Below are positions 8,784 to 17,786 of a stretch of DNA of 46,825 bases, piece by piece. Origin of the DNA: Rhizonema sp. PD37 (GTDB lineage: Bacteria > Cyanobacteriota > Cyanobacteriia > Cyanobacteriales > Nostocaceae); contig JAQYWO010000033.1 in assembly GCA_029379215.1 (NCBI GenBank), positions 1 through 46,825 of the forward strand. Reading direction: 5' to 3'. Made by a program: the position numbers and the translations under genes. Numbering within the stretch: position 1 is the first letter of the stretch; each line of letters starts with the position of its first letter. Under the pieces are notes generated by a model. The model was not told the DNA's origin, made no database searches, and worked only from the letters and a program-made list of their open reading frames with translations.

Positions 8784-10133
8784 TTAGTTATTGACAATTT
8801 GACCGTAGAGGTCGTAGGCATCAGCGTCTTGAATCGCTACTGGCACAATAGTTCCTAACATTGATTTTCCTACCGATTGAGATTGGTGGGAATTATCCTC
8901 ATCAATATAAACTTGTCCATCCACTTCTGGAGCAAACCTGGTTGAACGACCGATTAACTTTCCTGTTTCGGGATTTTCTTGTTCAATTAAGACGTCAACC
9001 ACCTTGCCAATTTCTTGGTGATTTTTCTTGAGAGAAATGGGCTGTTGGAGTGCCATTAGTGCATCCCGCCGCTCATCCATAATGAATTGTGGCAGCTGAT
9101 CAGGTAGATTGTACGCGGGCGTTCCTTCCTCTTGTGAGAAGGTGAAAACACCAACATGATCGAATTCATGACGCTGGACAAACTGCATTAGATGCTCAAA
9201 ATGCTCATCCGTTTCGCCAGGGAAGCCGACGATAAAGGTTGTCCGCAGCACTGATAAAGGTAGTGCGTCCTTAAGAGCAAAGGTAATAGCATCATTTACT
9301 CTTCCTTGCCAAGGACGGTTCATAGCCCGAAGAACTTCTGGATGGGAATGTTGTAACGGCAAATCTAGGTATGGTAAGACATTCGGTGTTTCTTGAATTG
9401 CCGCTATCACATCTGGAGTTAATCCAGTCGGATAAGCGTAGTGCATCCGAATCCATGGTACATCTACTTTTCCCAACGCTCGCAGTAATTCAGCTAGTTT
9501 TGGTTTCCCGTAGATATCCTTACCATAATTTGTAGTAATTTGGGAAATCAAAATGATTTCCTGTACCCCTTCAGATGCTAACTGCTCAGCCTCAGCGACA
9601 ATAGATTCAATAGTACGCGATCGTTGTTTTCCTCTGAGATGAGGAATAATACAAAACGCACAACCATAATCGCATCCTTCGGAAACCCGCAAATAAGCTA
9701 CCCCAGTGGTTGTAGTGCGGTAGCGCGGTGTGGTTTCATCGGCAATGTAGGTTGGTTGTGCACTGACGAGCTTAACGCGCTCTCCTTCTTCTACCCGCTG
9801 AATAACATTTACAATTTTGTTATATTCGCCTGTGCCTACCACCGCCACTGCTTCGGGCAACTCTTCCAACAACTGCTCTTGGAAGTGCTGCGCCATACAG
9901 CCTGCGATTACAATTTTTTTATTCGCTTCTGCCAGTTCTACCAAACATCTGACAGATTCTTCTCTCGCCGCTTCAATAAAACTACAGGTATTGACAATAA
10001 CGTAATCTGCTAACTCTTCATTAGAATCTACGCCGTAGCCTGCTTCTACTAGCAGTCCTAGCATATGCTCTGTGTCAATTCTGTTCTTCTCACAGCCAAG
10101 GTGAGAAATCGCAATTGTTGGCTTGTCACCCAT
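8784..10133 (-). CDS. rimO: Ribosomal protein S12 methylthiotransferase RimO
   Basis: A 449-residue radical-SAM methylthiotransferase that modifies an aspartate of ribosomal protein S12. The N-terminal UPF0004 domain has the cluster cysteines (first in [17 protein letters not shown], then NTCSF and IAGCMAQ). The radical-SAM motif [11 protein letters not shown] gives C154, C158 and C161. The TRAM domain follows near the C-terminus ([19 protein letters not shown]). The frame is open upstream to 10211, but the ATG at 10133 ([17 protein letters not shown]) matches the family start; the upstream 26 residues look non-coding. It could be co-transcribed with the downstream helicase gene (62-base gap). 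Confidence 0.95.
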   Translation of the reverse strand: MGDKPTIAISHLGCEKNRIDTEHMLGLLVEAGYGVDSNEELADYVIVNTCSFIEAAREESVRCLVELAEANKKIVIAGCMAQHFQEQLLEELPEAVAVVGTGEYNKIVNVIQRVEEGERVKLVSAQPTYIADETTPRYRTTTTGVAYLRVSEGCDYGCAFCIIPHLRGKQRSRTIESIVAEAEQLASEGVQEIILISQITTNYGKDIYGKPKLAELLRALGKVDVPWIRMHYAYPTGLTPDVIAAIQETPNVLPYLDLPLQHSHPEVLRAMNRPWQGRVNDAITFALKDALPLSVLRTTFIVGFPGETDEHFEHLMQFVQRHEFDHVGVFTFSQEEGTPAYNLPDQLPQFIMDERRDALMALQQPISLKKNHQEIGKVVDVLIEQENPETGKLIGRSTRFAPEVDGQVYIDEDNSHQSQSVGKSMLGTIVPVAIQDADAYDLYGQIVNN

Positions 10134-10439
10134 ATTATAGATAAAATTCCAGCTTTTTGTCTTTATTTTGTTTGGCGAAGAGCAATCTCTTTGCACACCA
10201 GACTTGGGCATGGAAGTCTGAACATCCTCACCAAAAGTCTCCTTATTTATACATTTTTTTGGCTCTGTGACCCTAATTAATCTAGAAATCGTGCGATGAT
10301 ATCTTTATTAATTTGTTTTCTAGAGGAAAACTAAAAAGTCTTTGGGTAAATTCGACACAAGTAATAATTGAAAAAATCGCCTGCTTGTTGGTATTTTACA
10401 TTACTTAGCGTGTGCGTTGTTAATCTACCCATAAGGAAG

Positions 10440-10680
10440 CTGTCCTCTGGATGACACTGGTAAAGACGCGAGCCTACATTACCAAGTGTCTGTGGAGTGT
10501 TTTGAGAAGTCGCTACCAGTATGGAAAATTTACCGCGACGACGCTGTTATAGCAGTAATGCTACCCGTTTGCTCAGGCTTGACCTGAAACGAACGATGAG
10601 CTTTACACCCACTTAATGGGAAGCGCGAGCGCGGATTCTAAGTTGCCAACTCCTCTTGTCGCCCTTTTTATCTTAACATA
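10440..10680 (+). ncRNA. Candidate structured RNA, unassigned
   Basis: Several hairpins follow each other in this gap: GACACTGGTAA (10453-10463) with TTACCAAGTGTC (10479-10490, one bulge); GCTCA..TGAGC (10571-10601) with an alternative CAGG..CCTG inside; CCCA..TGGG (10608-10620); and GCGC-GA-GCGC (10623-10632). A C/T-rich stretch ending in CCCTTTTTA near 10670 could terminate a plus-strand transcript. I compared it mentally with 6S, tmRNA, RNase P, SRP RNA and the TPP and cobalamin riboswitches, and saw none of their signature blocks. The strand and ends are guesses. It could instead be repeat debris. Confidence 0.25.
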
Positions 10681-10876
10681 TCTTATGAGAGGTTTTACAC
10701 CTATTTCCTCCTTGAGATGGAAGCATGAAAACCGACATCGTAAAACAGTCAGTGGTTAGAGGTTGGAAGTTAATGGGTGGTGGATAGTAGTTATTTGTGG
10801 GTGAGAACTGTCCAATGAATACTGGTCAGTCTCTTGAGAGCAGGACCGATCTCATCATCAGAGCGCTCTTGTGATC

Positions 10877-10930
10877 AGCAACTAACAACTAACAGCGCTC
10901 CAACTAACAACTGACGACTAATAACTAACA
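10877..10930. repeat. Degenerate CTAAC(N) short tandem repeats
   Basis: Repeated AACTAAC / ACTAATAACTAAC words with spacing of about 7-8 bases lie directly upstream of the btpA GTG. They look like the short tandemly repeated sequences common in filamentous cyanobacteria. Similar runs occur at 11830-11870 and near 26820. Confidence 0.6.
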
Positions 10931-10938
10931 TAATAATA

Positions 10939-11787
10939 GTGAACTTACATCAGCTATTTAAAACCAGAACTCCAATTATTGGCGTGGTTCACCTACTACC
11001 ACTGCCAACCTCACCTCGTTGGGGAGGTAATTTCAAAGCCGTCATAGACCGTGCCGAACAAGAAGCAGCAGCACTCTCCAGCGGAGGAGTTGATGGCATT
11101 ATTGTGGAGAATTTTTTTGATGCACCATTTACCAAAAACCAGGTTGACCCCGCAGTTGTCAGTATCATGACTGTAGTGGTACAGCAGATCCAGAATTTGG
11201 TAACTCTACCTATTGGCATAAATGTTTTGCGAAATGACGCAAAAAGTGCCATGGCGATCGCCACCTGCGTCAAAGCTCAATTCATTCGCGTGAACGTCCT
11301 GACAGGGGTGATGGCAACCGATCAGGGATTAATCGAGGGGGAAGCCCACCAACTCCTGCGCTACCGTAGAGAATTAGGCAGCGATGTGAAAATATTCGCC
11401 GATGTGTTGGTAAAGCACGCTCGTCCATTAAGTTCTGTCAATCTCACCACTGCCGTGCAAGACACTATTGAACGCGGTTTAGCTGATGCAGTCATTCTCT
11501 CTGGTTGGGCAACCGGTCATCCTCCAAACTTAGAAGATTTGGAACTGGCAACTGCTGCTGCCAATGATACTCCTGTATTTATCGGCAGTGGGGCGAGCTG
11601 GGAAAACGTTGCCACACTACTCCAAGCAGCAGATGGTGTTATTGTTTCCAGTTCTTTAAAACGCCATGGACGTCGCGAACAAACAATCGATCCTATTCGG
11701 GTAAGTCAATTTGTAGAAGCCGCACACCAAAGTTGGAACTCTAAAGAGGAAAATAAATCAAGATCGTCTGTTAAGTTACATTTGTAA
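10939..11787 (+). CDS. btpA: Photosystem I biogenesis protein BtpA
   Basis: A 282-residue protein of the BtpA/SgcQ family, a TIM-barrel-like fold. Recognisable blocks are the N-terminus FKTRTPIIGVVHLLPLP, the DGIIVENFFDAPF motif, GINVLRNDAKSAMAIA, and the C-terminal IGSGASWENVATLLQAADGVIVSSSLKRHG. In Synechocystis, BtpA is a peripheral thylakoid protein needed for stable accumulation of the photosystem I reaction-centre proteins, especially at low temperature. The start is GTG at 10939, giving the expected MNLHQLFKTRTPIIGV. The last 15 residues are charged and variable. The VKOR gene follows after 97 bases, so the two may be co-transcribed. Confidence 0.93.
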   Translation: MNLHQLFKTRTPIIGVVHLLPLPTSPRWGGNFKAVIDRAEQEAAALSSGGVDGIIVENFFDAPFTKNQVDPAVVSIMTVVVQQIQNLVTLPIGINVLRNDAKSAMAIATCVKAQFIRVNVLTGVMATDQGLIEGEAHQLLRYRRELGSDVKIFADVLVKHARPLSSVNLTTAVQDTIERGLADAVILSGWATGHPPNLEDLELATAAANDTPVFIGSGASWENVATLLQAADGVIVSSSLKRHGRREQTIDPIRVSQFVEAAHQSWNSKEENKSRSSVKLHL

Positions 11788-11829
11788 TATTTGTTAGTTG
11801 TTAATTGTTGAAAAGTTGGTAGCTTATTA

Positions 11830-11870
11830 CCACTAACTACTAACGACTAACCACTAATCACTAACTAAAA
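11830..11870. repeat. Degenerate CTAAC(N) short tandem repeats
   Basis: CACTAACTACTAACGACTAA-type words repeat at about 7-8-base spacing in the short gap between btpA and the VKOR gene. This is the same kind of sequence as at 10877-10930. Confidence 0.6.
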
Positions 11871-11884
11871 GATCGCTATTTTTT

Positions 11885-12871
11885 ATGGTTCGCCGTCGTT
11901 CTACTCCCTGGATTCATCGCTCCTCGCGTTTATTGATCGCTGCGATAGCCGCATGTGGTGCCTTAACCACAGGCTATCTGACTATTGAAAAGTTAACTGG
12001 AGGCAGTGTTGCTTGTCTGGCAAAGACTGGAACCCAGGGCTGTCATGATGTTCTTGCCAGCCCTTGGGCAACATTACCAATTTTTGGTGGATTGCCATTA
12101 TCCTTGTTTGGGTTTTTGGCATACATCAGCATGGCAGTATTTGCCTTGATTCCGCTGGCATTTAAAACAGTGGAAAAAAAGGATGTGCGTCAAAAGCTGG
12201 AAAATTGGACTTGGTTGTTGCTGCTAACGGGTGCGATCGCCATGACTGTCTTCAGCGGTTACTTAATGTACCTGCTGGCATTCCAAATCAAAACATTCTG
12301 TCCTTATTGTATTGCCTCAGCGACTTTTTCTTTGAGCCTTTTAGTCCTGACTCTCATTGGTCGGTCTTGGGAGGATATTGGGCAAATATTCTTTACTGCC
12401 ATTATTGTGGGGATGGTCACACTCATTTCCACATTAGGTGTATACAGTCAATACAGCTCCTCAAGTAGTGCGGCAAAAATCTTAAGTCCAGAACCAATCG
12501 GAGAACCTGCTCTGGGAGTTGGTTGGCCAATCCGATCTAGTTCTGGCGAGGCGGAAATCGGTTTAGCACGTCACCTTACCCAAATTGGTGCCAAGGAATA
12601 TATTGCTTGGTGGTGTCCTCATTGCCACGAACAAAAAGAACTTTTTGGCAAGGAGGCGTATCCAGAAATCAAACACATAGATTGCGATCCCCAGGGTAAA
12701 GATGACCCGCAACCTGATGTCTGTCAAGCAGTTGGCATCAAAGGCTATCCAACTTGGCAAATTAATGGAAAACTTTATCCCAACGTACAACAATTAGAGA
12801 CATTAGCTCAAGTCTCCGGCTACAAAGGTCCCCGTAACTTTAAGAATTTTCCTGACGCTTTCAAGAAATAA
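11885..12871 (+). CDS. VKOR-thioredoxin fusion (thiol oxidase)
   Basis: A 328-residue membrane protein that forms disulfide bonds in exported proteins, passing electrons to a quinone. The N-terminal vitamin K epoxide reductase domain has four or five membrane helices, the luminal loop cysteine pair C44/C53 (VACLAKTGTQGCHDV) and the active site C139-P-Y-C142. The C-terminal DsbA/thioredoxin-like domain (about residues 230-328) has W-W-C244-P-H-C247 and two further cysteines. This matches the known cyanobacterial VKOR homologue with a fused partner; the plant counterpart LTO1 supports photosystem II assembly. All redox cysteines are present, so the enzyme should be active. It follows btpA by 97 bases. 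Confidence 0.95.
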   Translation: MVRRRSTPWIHRSSRLLIAAIAACGALTTGYLTIEKLTGGSVACLAKTGTQGCHDVLASPWATLPIFGGLPLSLFGFLAYISMAVFALIPLAFKTVEKKDVRQKLENWTWLLLLTGAIAMTVFSGYLMYLLAFQIKTFCPYCIASATFSLSLLVLTLIGRSWEDIGQIFFTAIIVGMVTLISTLGVYSQYSSSSSAAKILSPEPIGEPALGVGWPIRSSSGEAEIGLARHLTQIGAKEYIAWWCPHCHEQKELFGKEAYPEIKHIDCDPQGKDDPQPDVCQAVGIKGYPTWQINGKLYPNVQQLETLAQVSGYKGPRNFKNFPDAFKK

Positions 12872-13033
12872 AGGTCATTGGGAATCGGTCAAAAGGTCGT
12901 CCGCGAATAATTTCTTCCCAATAACCCATTACCGAGTTCCCCATGCCCTTTATTCCCAACATAAACACGCAAATATTTGCGAATTTATAGACAAAACGTT
13001 AATTAAGAGAATATTTTTAATAGGGGTGTAGGC

Positions 13034-13153
13034 AATACGATTCAGTAGCTTTAACCTCTGTTAAGGCAAGTAGGGGGAAAAACTGATTTTTCTTCCTCAG
13101 GCTCCCGGTCTAATCTGAATCGTATTCGAGGTGTAAGGTTTTACTTTACATCT
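13034..13153 (+). ncRNA. Candidate structured RNA with three-way junction
   Basis: Four stems are visible. P1 is a perfect 12-bp helix, AATACGATTCAG (13034-13045) with CTGAATCGTATT (13115-13126). Inside it are P2, GCTTTAAC (13048-13055) with GTTAAGGC (13060-13067), loop CTCT, and P3, AGGGGGAAAAA (13072-13082) with TTTTTCTTCCT (13087-13097), loop CTGA, two G-U pairs. A 17-base unpaired CAGGCTCCCGGTCTAAT segment closes the junction. P4 follows at 13129-13136/13146-13153. It ends about 210 bases before the diguanylate cyclase start. I do not recognise the family; it lacks the signature bases of c-di-GMP and glutamine riboswitches. The strand is assumed from the downstream gene. Confidence 0.45.
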
Positions 13154-13342
13154 ATTTGTCAACATTTAGTAATCCCAATAAGCATAAGTACTTAGCTAAT
13201 AACGTAAGTTGCTAGTTACATAGTGAGGACGGGTCATGATCAGAAATAACTTGAATGTTTTTGTGAGTTGTGACCTATATGTTCTTCTTAACAGCGTAGG
13301 AGCTATTGCCAGGTCGCTAATAATTATAGAAAAATGAAAAAA

Positions 13343-13359
13343 TTCCTCCTAATGAGGAA
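13343..13359 (+). promoter_or_regulatory. Small hairpin covering the ribosome-binding site
   Basis: TTCCTC (13343-13348) can pair with GAGGAA (13354-13359) across a CTAAT loop. The 3' arm contains the Shine-Dalgarno GAGGA used by the downstream gene (spacer 7 to the ATG at 13366), so the hairpin could lower translation until opened. With 6 bp it is only moderately stable. Confidence 0.4.
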
Positions 13360-13365
13360 ATGGGA

Positions 13366-15567
13366 ATGAGTAAGCAGTTAGGCAAGCATCTTGTAAGGTT
13401 ACTGTCAGCACGAAAAAAACTGCTTTGTCAAGGACACGAGCAGTTAATCACTGCCTTCTGTATTGCAGCCTTTACGATGCTAATACGTTCTGTCGGATTA
13501 TTACAATCATTAGAATGGGCAGCTTTAGATCAATTCTTTCAGTTACGTCCTCAAGAGCCACCAATCGAGCGTATTACCATTGTCGCGATCAACGAAGCTT
13601 CTTTACACTCTGTTGGTAGGTGGCCGATTCCAGATATCGTGATTGCCCAGTTGTTGCAAAAATTACAAATCCACCAACCTCGTGCTATTGGCTTAGATAT
13701 CTATCGAGATTTGCCAGTACAACCAGGTCATCATGATTTAGTTTCTGCTTATCGCTCAATGCCCAACTTAGTCGGCATTGAGTTCTTGTCTCAAAACAAC
13801 AACGCTAGTGTTTTACCTCCACCAGTGCTGCGTCGGCTAAACCAATTCGGTTTCAACAACTTGGTGTTAGACGCTGATGGCAAAGTACGTCGCAGCTTAT
13901 TATACAGACACGTTGATAACCAGATACACTATAGTTTTGCCTTGAAGTTGGCGAAGGTGTATTTAAAATCAGAGGGCATTACTTCTCAGAAAGCAAAAAG
14001 TAATCCTGAGTATTTGCAGTTGGGCAAAGCTGTGTTTCCTCGTTTCCAAAAAAATGATGGTGCTTATGTCGGTGCAGACGATAGAGGCTATCAAATTTTG
14101 TCAAATTTTCCCAAAGTGGGGCGATTCCGTAAAGTTTCCCTGACAGATGTGCTGGAGGAGCGCGTACCAGAAAGCTTGATTAAGGATCGCATTGTACTCA
14201 TTGGTTCCACTGCACCCAGCCTTCAGGATTTTGTCTTAATTCCATACTCCAATCGGATCATGGGTACAGTCAAACCTGTAGCTGGGATAGAATTACAAGC
14301 ATATTTTATCAGCGAGTTAATTAGAGCTGCCCTTGACGGACGACCTTTACTTAAGGTTTGGTCCAAAACCTTAGAATGGTTATGGATTTTTGCTTGGGCT
14401 TATATGGGAACGAGCATTTCCAGGCGAATCCGATATCCAAGTCAAAATTTACTGAGTATTCTACTTTCCGGTTTCGTGATCGTTGGCAGTGCCTATATTG
14501 CTTTCAGCTTTGGTTGGTGGATTCCAATCTTGCCTGCTTTACTATCCTTGGGTGGAGCGGCTGTCGTGATTACAACTCTTTTAGCATATCACCAAGAAGG
14601 GTTAAAACGGTCTAAAGAGTTTTTGCATCAAGTGATCAATACGATTCCCGATCCAATTTTTGTGAAAAATGAAAAACACCAGTGGATTGTCTTAAATGAA
14701 GCGTATTGTCGATTTATTGGTTATCCTAAAAGTCTGCTGATTGAAAAATCTGACTATGACTTTTTTGCCAAACATGAGGCGGATGTTTTTCGCAAGCAAG
14801 ATGAGTTACTCTTCCAAAATCACGAACCTCAAGAACACGAAGAAGAATTCACTAACGCCAGTGGCAAGACCTTTTTTATCTCTACTAAGCGATCGCTCCA
14901 CAAAGACGCAGCTGGCAATTTCTTTTTAGTCGGAGTCATTCGTGATATTACCAAGCGCAAGCAGATAGAGCAAGATCTCAAGCGTGCTGCTGCTGAGTTA
15001 TCTCGCTCTAATGATGAATTAAAGCTCAAAGAAGACCATTTGCGCTATCTTGCTTATCACGACTCTCTCACCGGTCTACCCAATCGCAAATTTTTTGTCG
15101 AACAACTTTACAACTCGCTTGAGTGGGCAAAAAACAATAATTTATTAATAGGACTCCTATTCATTGACCTTGACGGTTTCAAGCATGTCAATGATACCTT
15201 AGGACACGAGATGGGCGATCGCTTGTTGGTAACTATTGCCCAGCGCCTCAGTAATTCCTTGCGCAATAGTGATACTGTCGGACGCTTAGGTGGAGATGAA
15301 TTTACCGTCATTTTACGGGCAATTCCTAGCATGGGAGTCGCCGCCAAAGTTGCTGAGAAAATTTTAGCAACTATTGCTGAGTCAATTGTCTTGGACGGAC
15401 ATACCACTAAAGTTTCCGCCAGTATTGGTATCAGTATTTACCCACTCAACAGTCAAGATGTTGACACTCTAATAAAACAAGCTGATACTGCCATGTACCG
15501 TGCTAAGCATCTGGGTAAAAATCGTTGTGAGTTCGCGTCATTAGTTACGACTCGTAAACTACCCTGA
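13366..15567 (+). CDS. CHASE2-PAS-GGDEF diguanylate cyclase
   Basis: A 733-residue membrane-bound sensor that should make cyclic di-GMP. The order is an N-terminal membrane helix, an extracytoplasmic CHASE2 sensor (about residues 35-330, with ITIVAINEASLHSVGRWPIP and IGLDIYRDLP), two to three further membrane helices (about 335-410), a PAS domain (about 418-530, VINTIPDPIFVKNEKHQWIV), a short coiled linker, and a GGDEF domain with intact GGDEF at 642-646. RxxD (R633-D636) lies five residues before GGDEF, a canonical inhibitory product-binding site. The second ATG (13366) is chosen over 13360 because GAGGA is 7 bases from it but only one from the first. No EAL domain is fused. Confidence 0.93.
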   Translation: MSKQLGKHLVRLLSARKKLLCQGHEQLITAFCIAAFTMLIRSVGLLQSLEWAALDQFFQLRPQEPPIERITIVAINEASLHSVGRWPIPDIVIAQLLQKLQIHQPRAIGLDIYRDLPVQPGHHDLVSAYRSMPNLVGIEFLSQNNNASVLPPPVLRRLNQFGFNNLVLDADGKVRRSLLYRHVDNQIHYSFALKLAKVYLKSEGITSQKAKSNPEYLQLGKAVFPRFQKNDGAYVGADDRGYQILSNFPKVGRFRKVSLTDVLEERVPESLIKDRIVLIGSTAPSLQDFVLIPYSNRIMGTVKPVAGIELQAYFISELIRAALDGRPLLKVWSKTLEWLWIFAWAYMGTSISRRIRYPSQNLLSILLSGFVIVGSAYIAFSFGWWIPILPALLSLGGAAVVITTLLAYHQEGLKRSKEFLHQVINTIPDPIFVKNEKHQWIVLNEAYCRFIGYPKSLLIEKSDYDFFAKHEADVFRKQDELLFQNHEPQEHEEEFTNASGKTFFISTKRSLHKDAAGNFFLVGVIRDITKRKQIEQDLKRAAAELSRSNDELKLKEDHLRYLAYHDSLTGLPNRKFFVEQLYNSLEWAKNNNLLIGLLFIDLDGFKHVNDTLGHEMGDRLLVTIAQRLSNSLRNSDTVGRLGGDEFTVILRAIPSMGVAAKVAEKILATIAESIVLDGHTTKVSASIGISIYPLNSQDVDTLIKQADTAMYRAKHLGKNRCEFASLVTTRKLP

Positions 15568-15714
15568 AGACTCAAACATATAAATTCATAATCTAGAGCA
15601 GATTTTAACATTTTCATTTCGAGCAGCGGTACCAATAACGGGAATTTTTAGTAATATTTTAATACTAGTAACTCTTGAGCGAATCCAAATGTATCAGAGA
15701 ATATACGGAAGCGT

Positions 15715-15975
15715 ATGGAAAATATATTGAAAATTACGAGCGTAATTTTATTTTTAATTGGAGTGCATCTAGCCATTCCTAAGATTGCTGAAGCTACAAA
15801 AATAGTCAGCAACTCGACTGCTAAGAGTGACACTAAGGAGAGTGAAAATTTGACTGCTATTAAGAATAATTATCAAGTTTTGAAACACAATAGCTCTAAC
15901 GTGGAATCAGAGAACGACTATGAACCACGAAACTATGGGAGTCCAGATAGTTTTTATGGAAGCGGCATCCGTTGA
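15715..15975 (+). CDS. Small secreted protein, hypothetical
   Basis: An 86-residue protein with an N-terminal hydrophobic segment (ILKITSVILFLIGVHLAIP) that looks like a signal peptide or anchor, followed by a short polar region. The end, NYGSPDSFYGSGIR, resembles the Gly/Pro/Asp-rich GSGTR-type tails of many very small cyanobacterial exported proteins of unknown function. The ATG is at 15715; no strong Shine-Dalgarno is present. It lies 147 bases after the diguanylate cyclase gene and could share its transcript, though the gap suggests its own promoter. The resemblance of the tail is from memory, and function is unknown. Confidence 0.6.
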   Translation: MENILKITSVILFLIGVHLAIPKIAEATKIVSNSTAKSDTKESENLTAIKNNYQVLKHNSSNVESENDYEPRNYGSPDSFYGSGIR

Positions 15976-16076
15976 CTCTCCCCTGCCGTCATGCGAGGGG
16001 ATTCTTTTGAACTTCCATAGAAATATGTAAATGCATCTAATAACAGCTTGATTCAAAAACTCCAATCCCTCTTCAC

Positions 16077-17783
16077 TTAATCTTGAACAGGAGATTTGCG
16101 CCAATCGTTTTTTTCAACAAGTGTATGGACTTGCCAACGAGGATCGGATTGAGAGTAGTCTTGGCGGTAGTGTCCCCCTCTACTTTCTGTTCTAAAAGCA
16201 GCACTTTTAAAAATCAAATAAGCGACGTCAAGCAGATTGCGAGTTTCTGCCCATAGTCGCAACTGGCGTTCAATATCCGCGATATCATTGAAACTCGCTA
16301 ATTCTTTAGGATTTAAAGAGAATAAAAATTGACTGATAGGTAAAGCAGCAAAATTCTGCTGCCAAGACTCTACAGTCGCGATCGCTGCCAACAAACTAGA
16401 CTCTTCTCGACAGATACCAGCACTTTGCCACACCAAACTCGGTATCTTCTGCCGCAGGACTTCTAGTTGAGTTTGCTGAATATTCCACTGCTCCGCATCT
16501 GTCTTAAATTCTCGGAAAGTTATTTCTGATATTTCTGATGATTCTGTTGACACAGACTGCATTTCTAAACGCTGCAATTGTGCTCCAAAAACAATACACT
16601 CTAATAGCGAATTACTTGCAAGACGATTTGCTCCATGTACGCCAGTACTCGCCGTTTCACCTACTGCGTATAAACCTGGAATATTTGTAGAATTCTTGAG
16701 ATCGGCCACAATACCACCCATCCAATAATGAGCAGCCGGAGCGACAGGAATTGGTTCTGAAAAGACATCAATACCCCAATGTTTACAAACTTTAACAATA
16801 TTGGGGAAGCGTTGGTGAATCTTCTGAGCTGGAATGGGACGCATATCCAACCACACATGGGCATTGCTCAGGTCAACCGAGGTACTTTGTAAGTGACTGA
16901 AAATTGCCCGACTCACCACATCCCTGGGAGCGAGTTCACCTGCGGGGTGATAGTCAAAGGTAAAACGCCGCCCTTCGTTATCAATCAGGTGAGCTCCCTC
17001 ACCGCGTACAGCTTCACTAATCAGAAAGTGGTCAGCACCTGCTTTAGTCAGGGCAGTGGGATGAAATTGTACAAATTCTAAATCGCGGAGAATCGCTCCC
17101 GCACGCCATGCGATCGCCACCCCATCACCTGTACTGATAGCAGGGTTAGTTGTTTGAGCAAACACTTGACCACCACCACCTGTAGCCAGAACCACTGCAC
17201 CTGCTTTGATCCATCTGACTTGACCTTGATAAAACAGGCTAATTCCCTGACAGCGTGGAGGAGCGGCTGTTGTGTCCTGCTCTGTTTCCGGTTCTAGCCA
17301 TAGACTTAATGCTAAAGCTTTTTGAATGATTTGAATATTTTGGCGTCGCAGCACCTGATTCGTAAGAGTCGTGATGACTTCTTTGCCTGTAGTATCAGCA
17401 GCATGGAGGACGCGATTACGAGAATGAGCAGCTTCCAAGGTTAAAGCTAAATCTTTACCATGACGGTCAAACGCAACTCCCAAACTTACTAGAGACTGGA
17501 TACACTCAGAGGCTTCTTGAGCCAGAAATTCTACAGCAGGGCGATCGCATAAGCCAGCCCCAGCCAGCATTGTGTCTTCTACATGCATTTTGGAAGAATC
17601 ACCAGGAGCGATTGCCGCAGCAATGCCACCTTGCGCCCAATCACTGGCAGATAAAGAAACTGTTTCTTTAGTAATTAGACCAACTTGCAGATTGTTTGGC
17701 AAACACAGTGCCGTGTAAAGTCCAGCCGCACCAGCGCCGACGACTAAAACATCAAATTGACTCGGAAGATTTGTCTGGTACAA
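16077..17783 (-). CDS. nadB: L-aspartate oxidase
   Basis: A 568-residue flavoprotein that oxidises L-aspartate to iminoaspartate, the first step of de novo NAD synthesis. The FAD fold is at the N-terminus (FDVLVVGAGAAGLYTALCLP), followed by SASDWAQGGIAAA, HSRNRVLHAADTTGKEV, the flavin-binding GLYAVGETASTGVHGANRLA, and the C-terminal ESRGGHYRQDY typical of NadB. Length is close to other cyanobacterial NadB proteins. The start is a TTG at 17783, the only candidate that keeps the full N-terminus; the next in-frame ATG falls after the FAD motif. psbU lies upstream on the same strand, and an unusual purine-rich tract lies just before the start. nadA and nadC are not in the window. Confidence 0.95.
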   Translation of the reverse strand: MYQTNLPSQFDVLVVGAGAAGLYTALCLPNNLQVGLITKETVSLSASDWAQGGIAAAIAPGDSSKMHVEDTMLAGAGLCDRPAVEFLAQEASECIQSLVSLGVAFDRHGKDLALTLEAAHSRNRVLHAADTTGKEVITTLTNQVLRRQNIQIIQKALALSLWLEPETEQDTTAAPPRCQGISLFYQGQVRWIKAGAVVLATGGGGQVFAQTTNPAISTGDGVAIAWRAGAILRDLEFVQFHPTALTKAGADHFLISEAVRGEGAHLIDNEGRRFTFDYHPAGELAPRDVVSRAIFSHLQSTSVDLSNAHVWLDMRPIPAQKIHQRFPNIVKVCKHWGIDVFSEPIPVAPAAHYWMGGIVADLKNSTNIPGLYAVGETASTGVHGANRLASNSLLECIVFGAQLQRLEMQSVSTESSEISEITFREFKTDAEQWNIQQTQLEVLRQKIPSLVWQSAGICREESSLLAAIATVESWQQNFAALPISQFLFSLNPKELASFNDIADIERQLRLWAETRNLLDVAYLIFKSAAFRTESRGGHYRQDYSQSDPRWQVHTLVEKNDWRKSPVQD

Positions 17784-17786
17784 GGT

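Larger units (their letters stand above)
10134..10938. other. Long intergenic region with hairpins and CTAAC repeats
   Basis: An 805-base gap between divergent rimO and btpA. It holds a run of hairpins at about 10440-10680 (annotated as a candidate RNA) and CTAAC-type short repeats at 10877-10930 just before btpA. I see no protein-coding pattern. The promoters of both genes must lie here, but no convincing -35/-10 pair stands out. Confidence 0.5.
12872..13365. other. Intergenic region with structured RNA candidate
   Basis: A 494-base gap before the diguanylate cyclase gene. The first part has a long imperfect inverted repeat (around 12871-12889 against 12931-12951) that may end VKOR transcription. 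The middle (13034-13153) is a strongly paired RNA-like block, annotated separately. The last part is plain leader, with a small hairpin at the start codon. Confidence 0.5.

Noticed and set aside
9624..10013. 129-codon plus-strand frame inside rimO
   Set aside because: Antisense shadow of a well-recognised gene.
13034..13126. Glutamine-type or c-di-GMP riboswitch
   Set aside because: An AAGTAGG word resembles part of the glutamine aptamer, but the partner GAAGGAACG-type segment is missing, and the c-di-GMP aptamer signature bases are not present.
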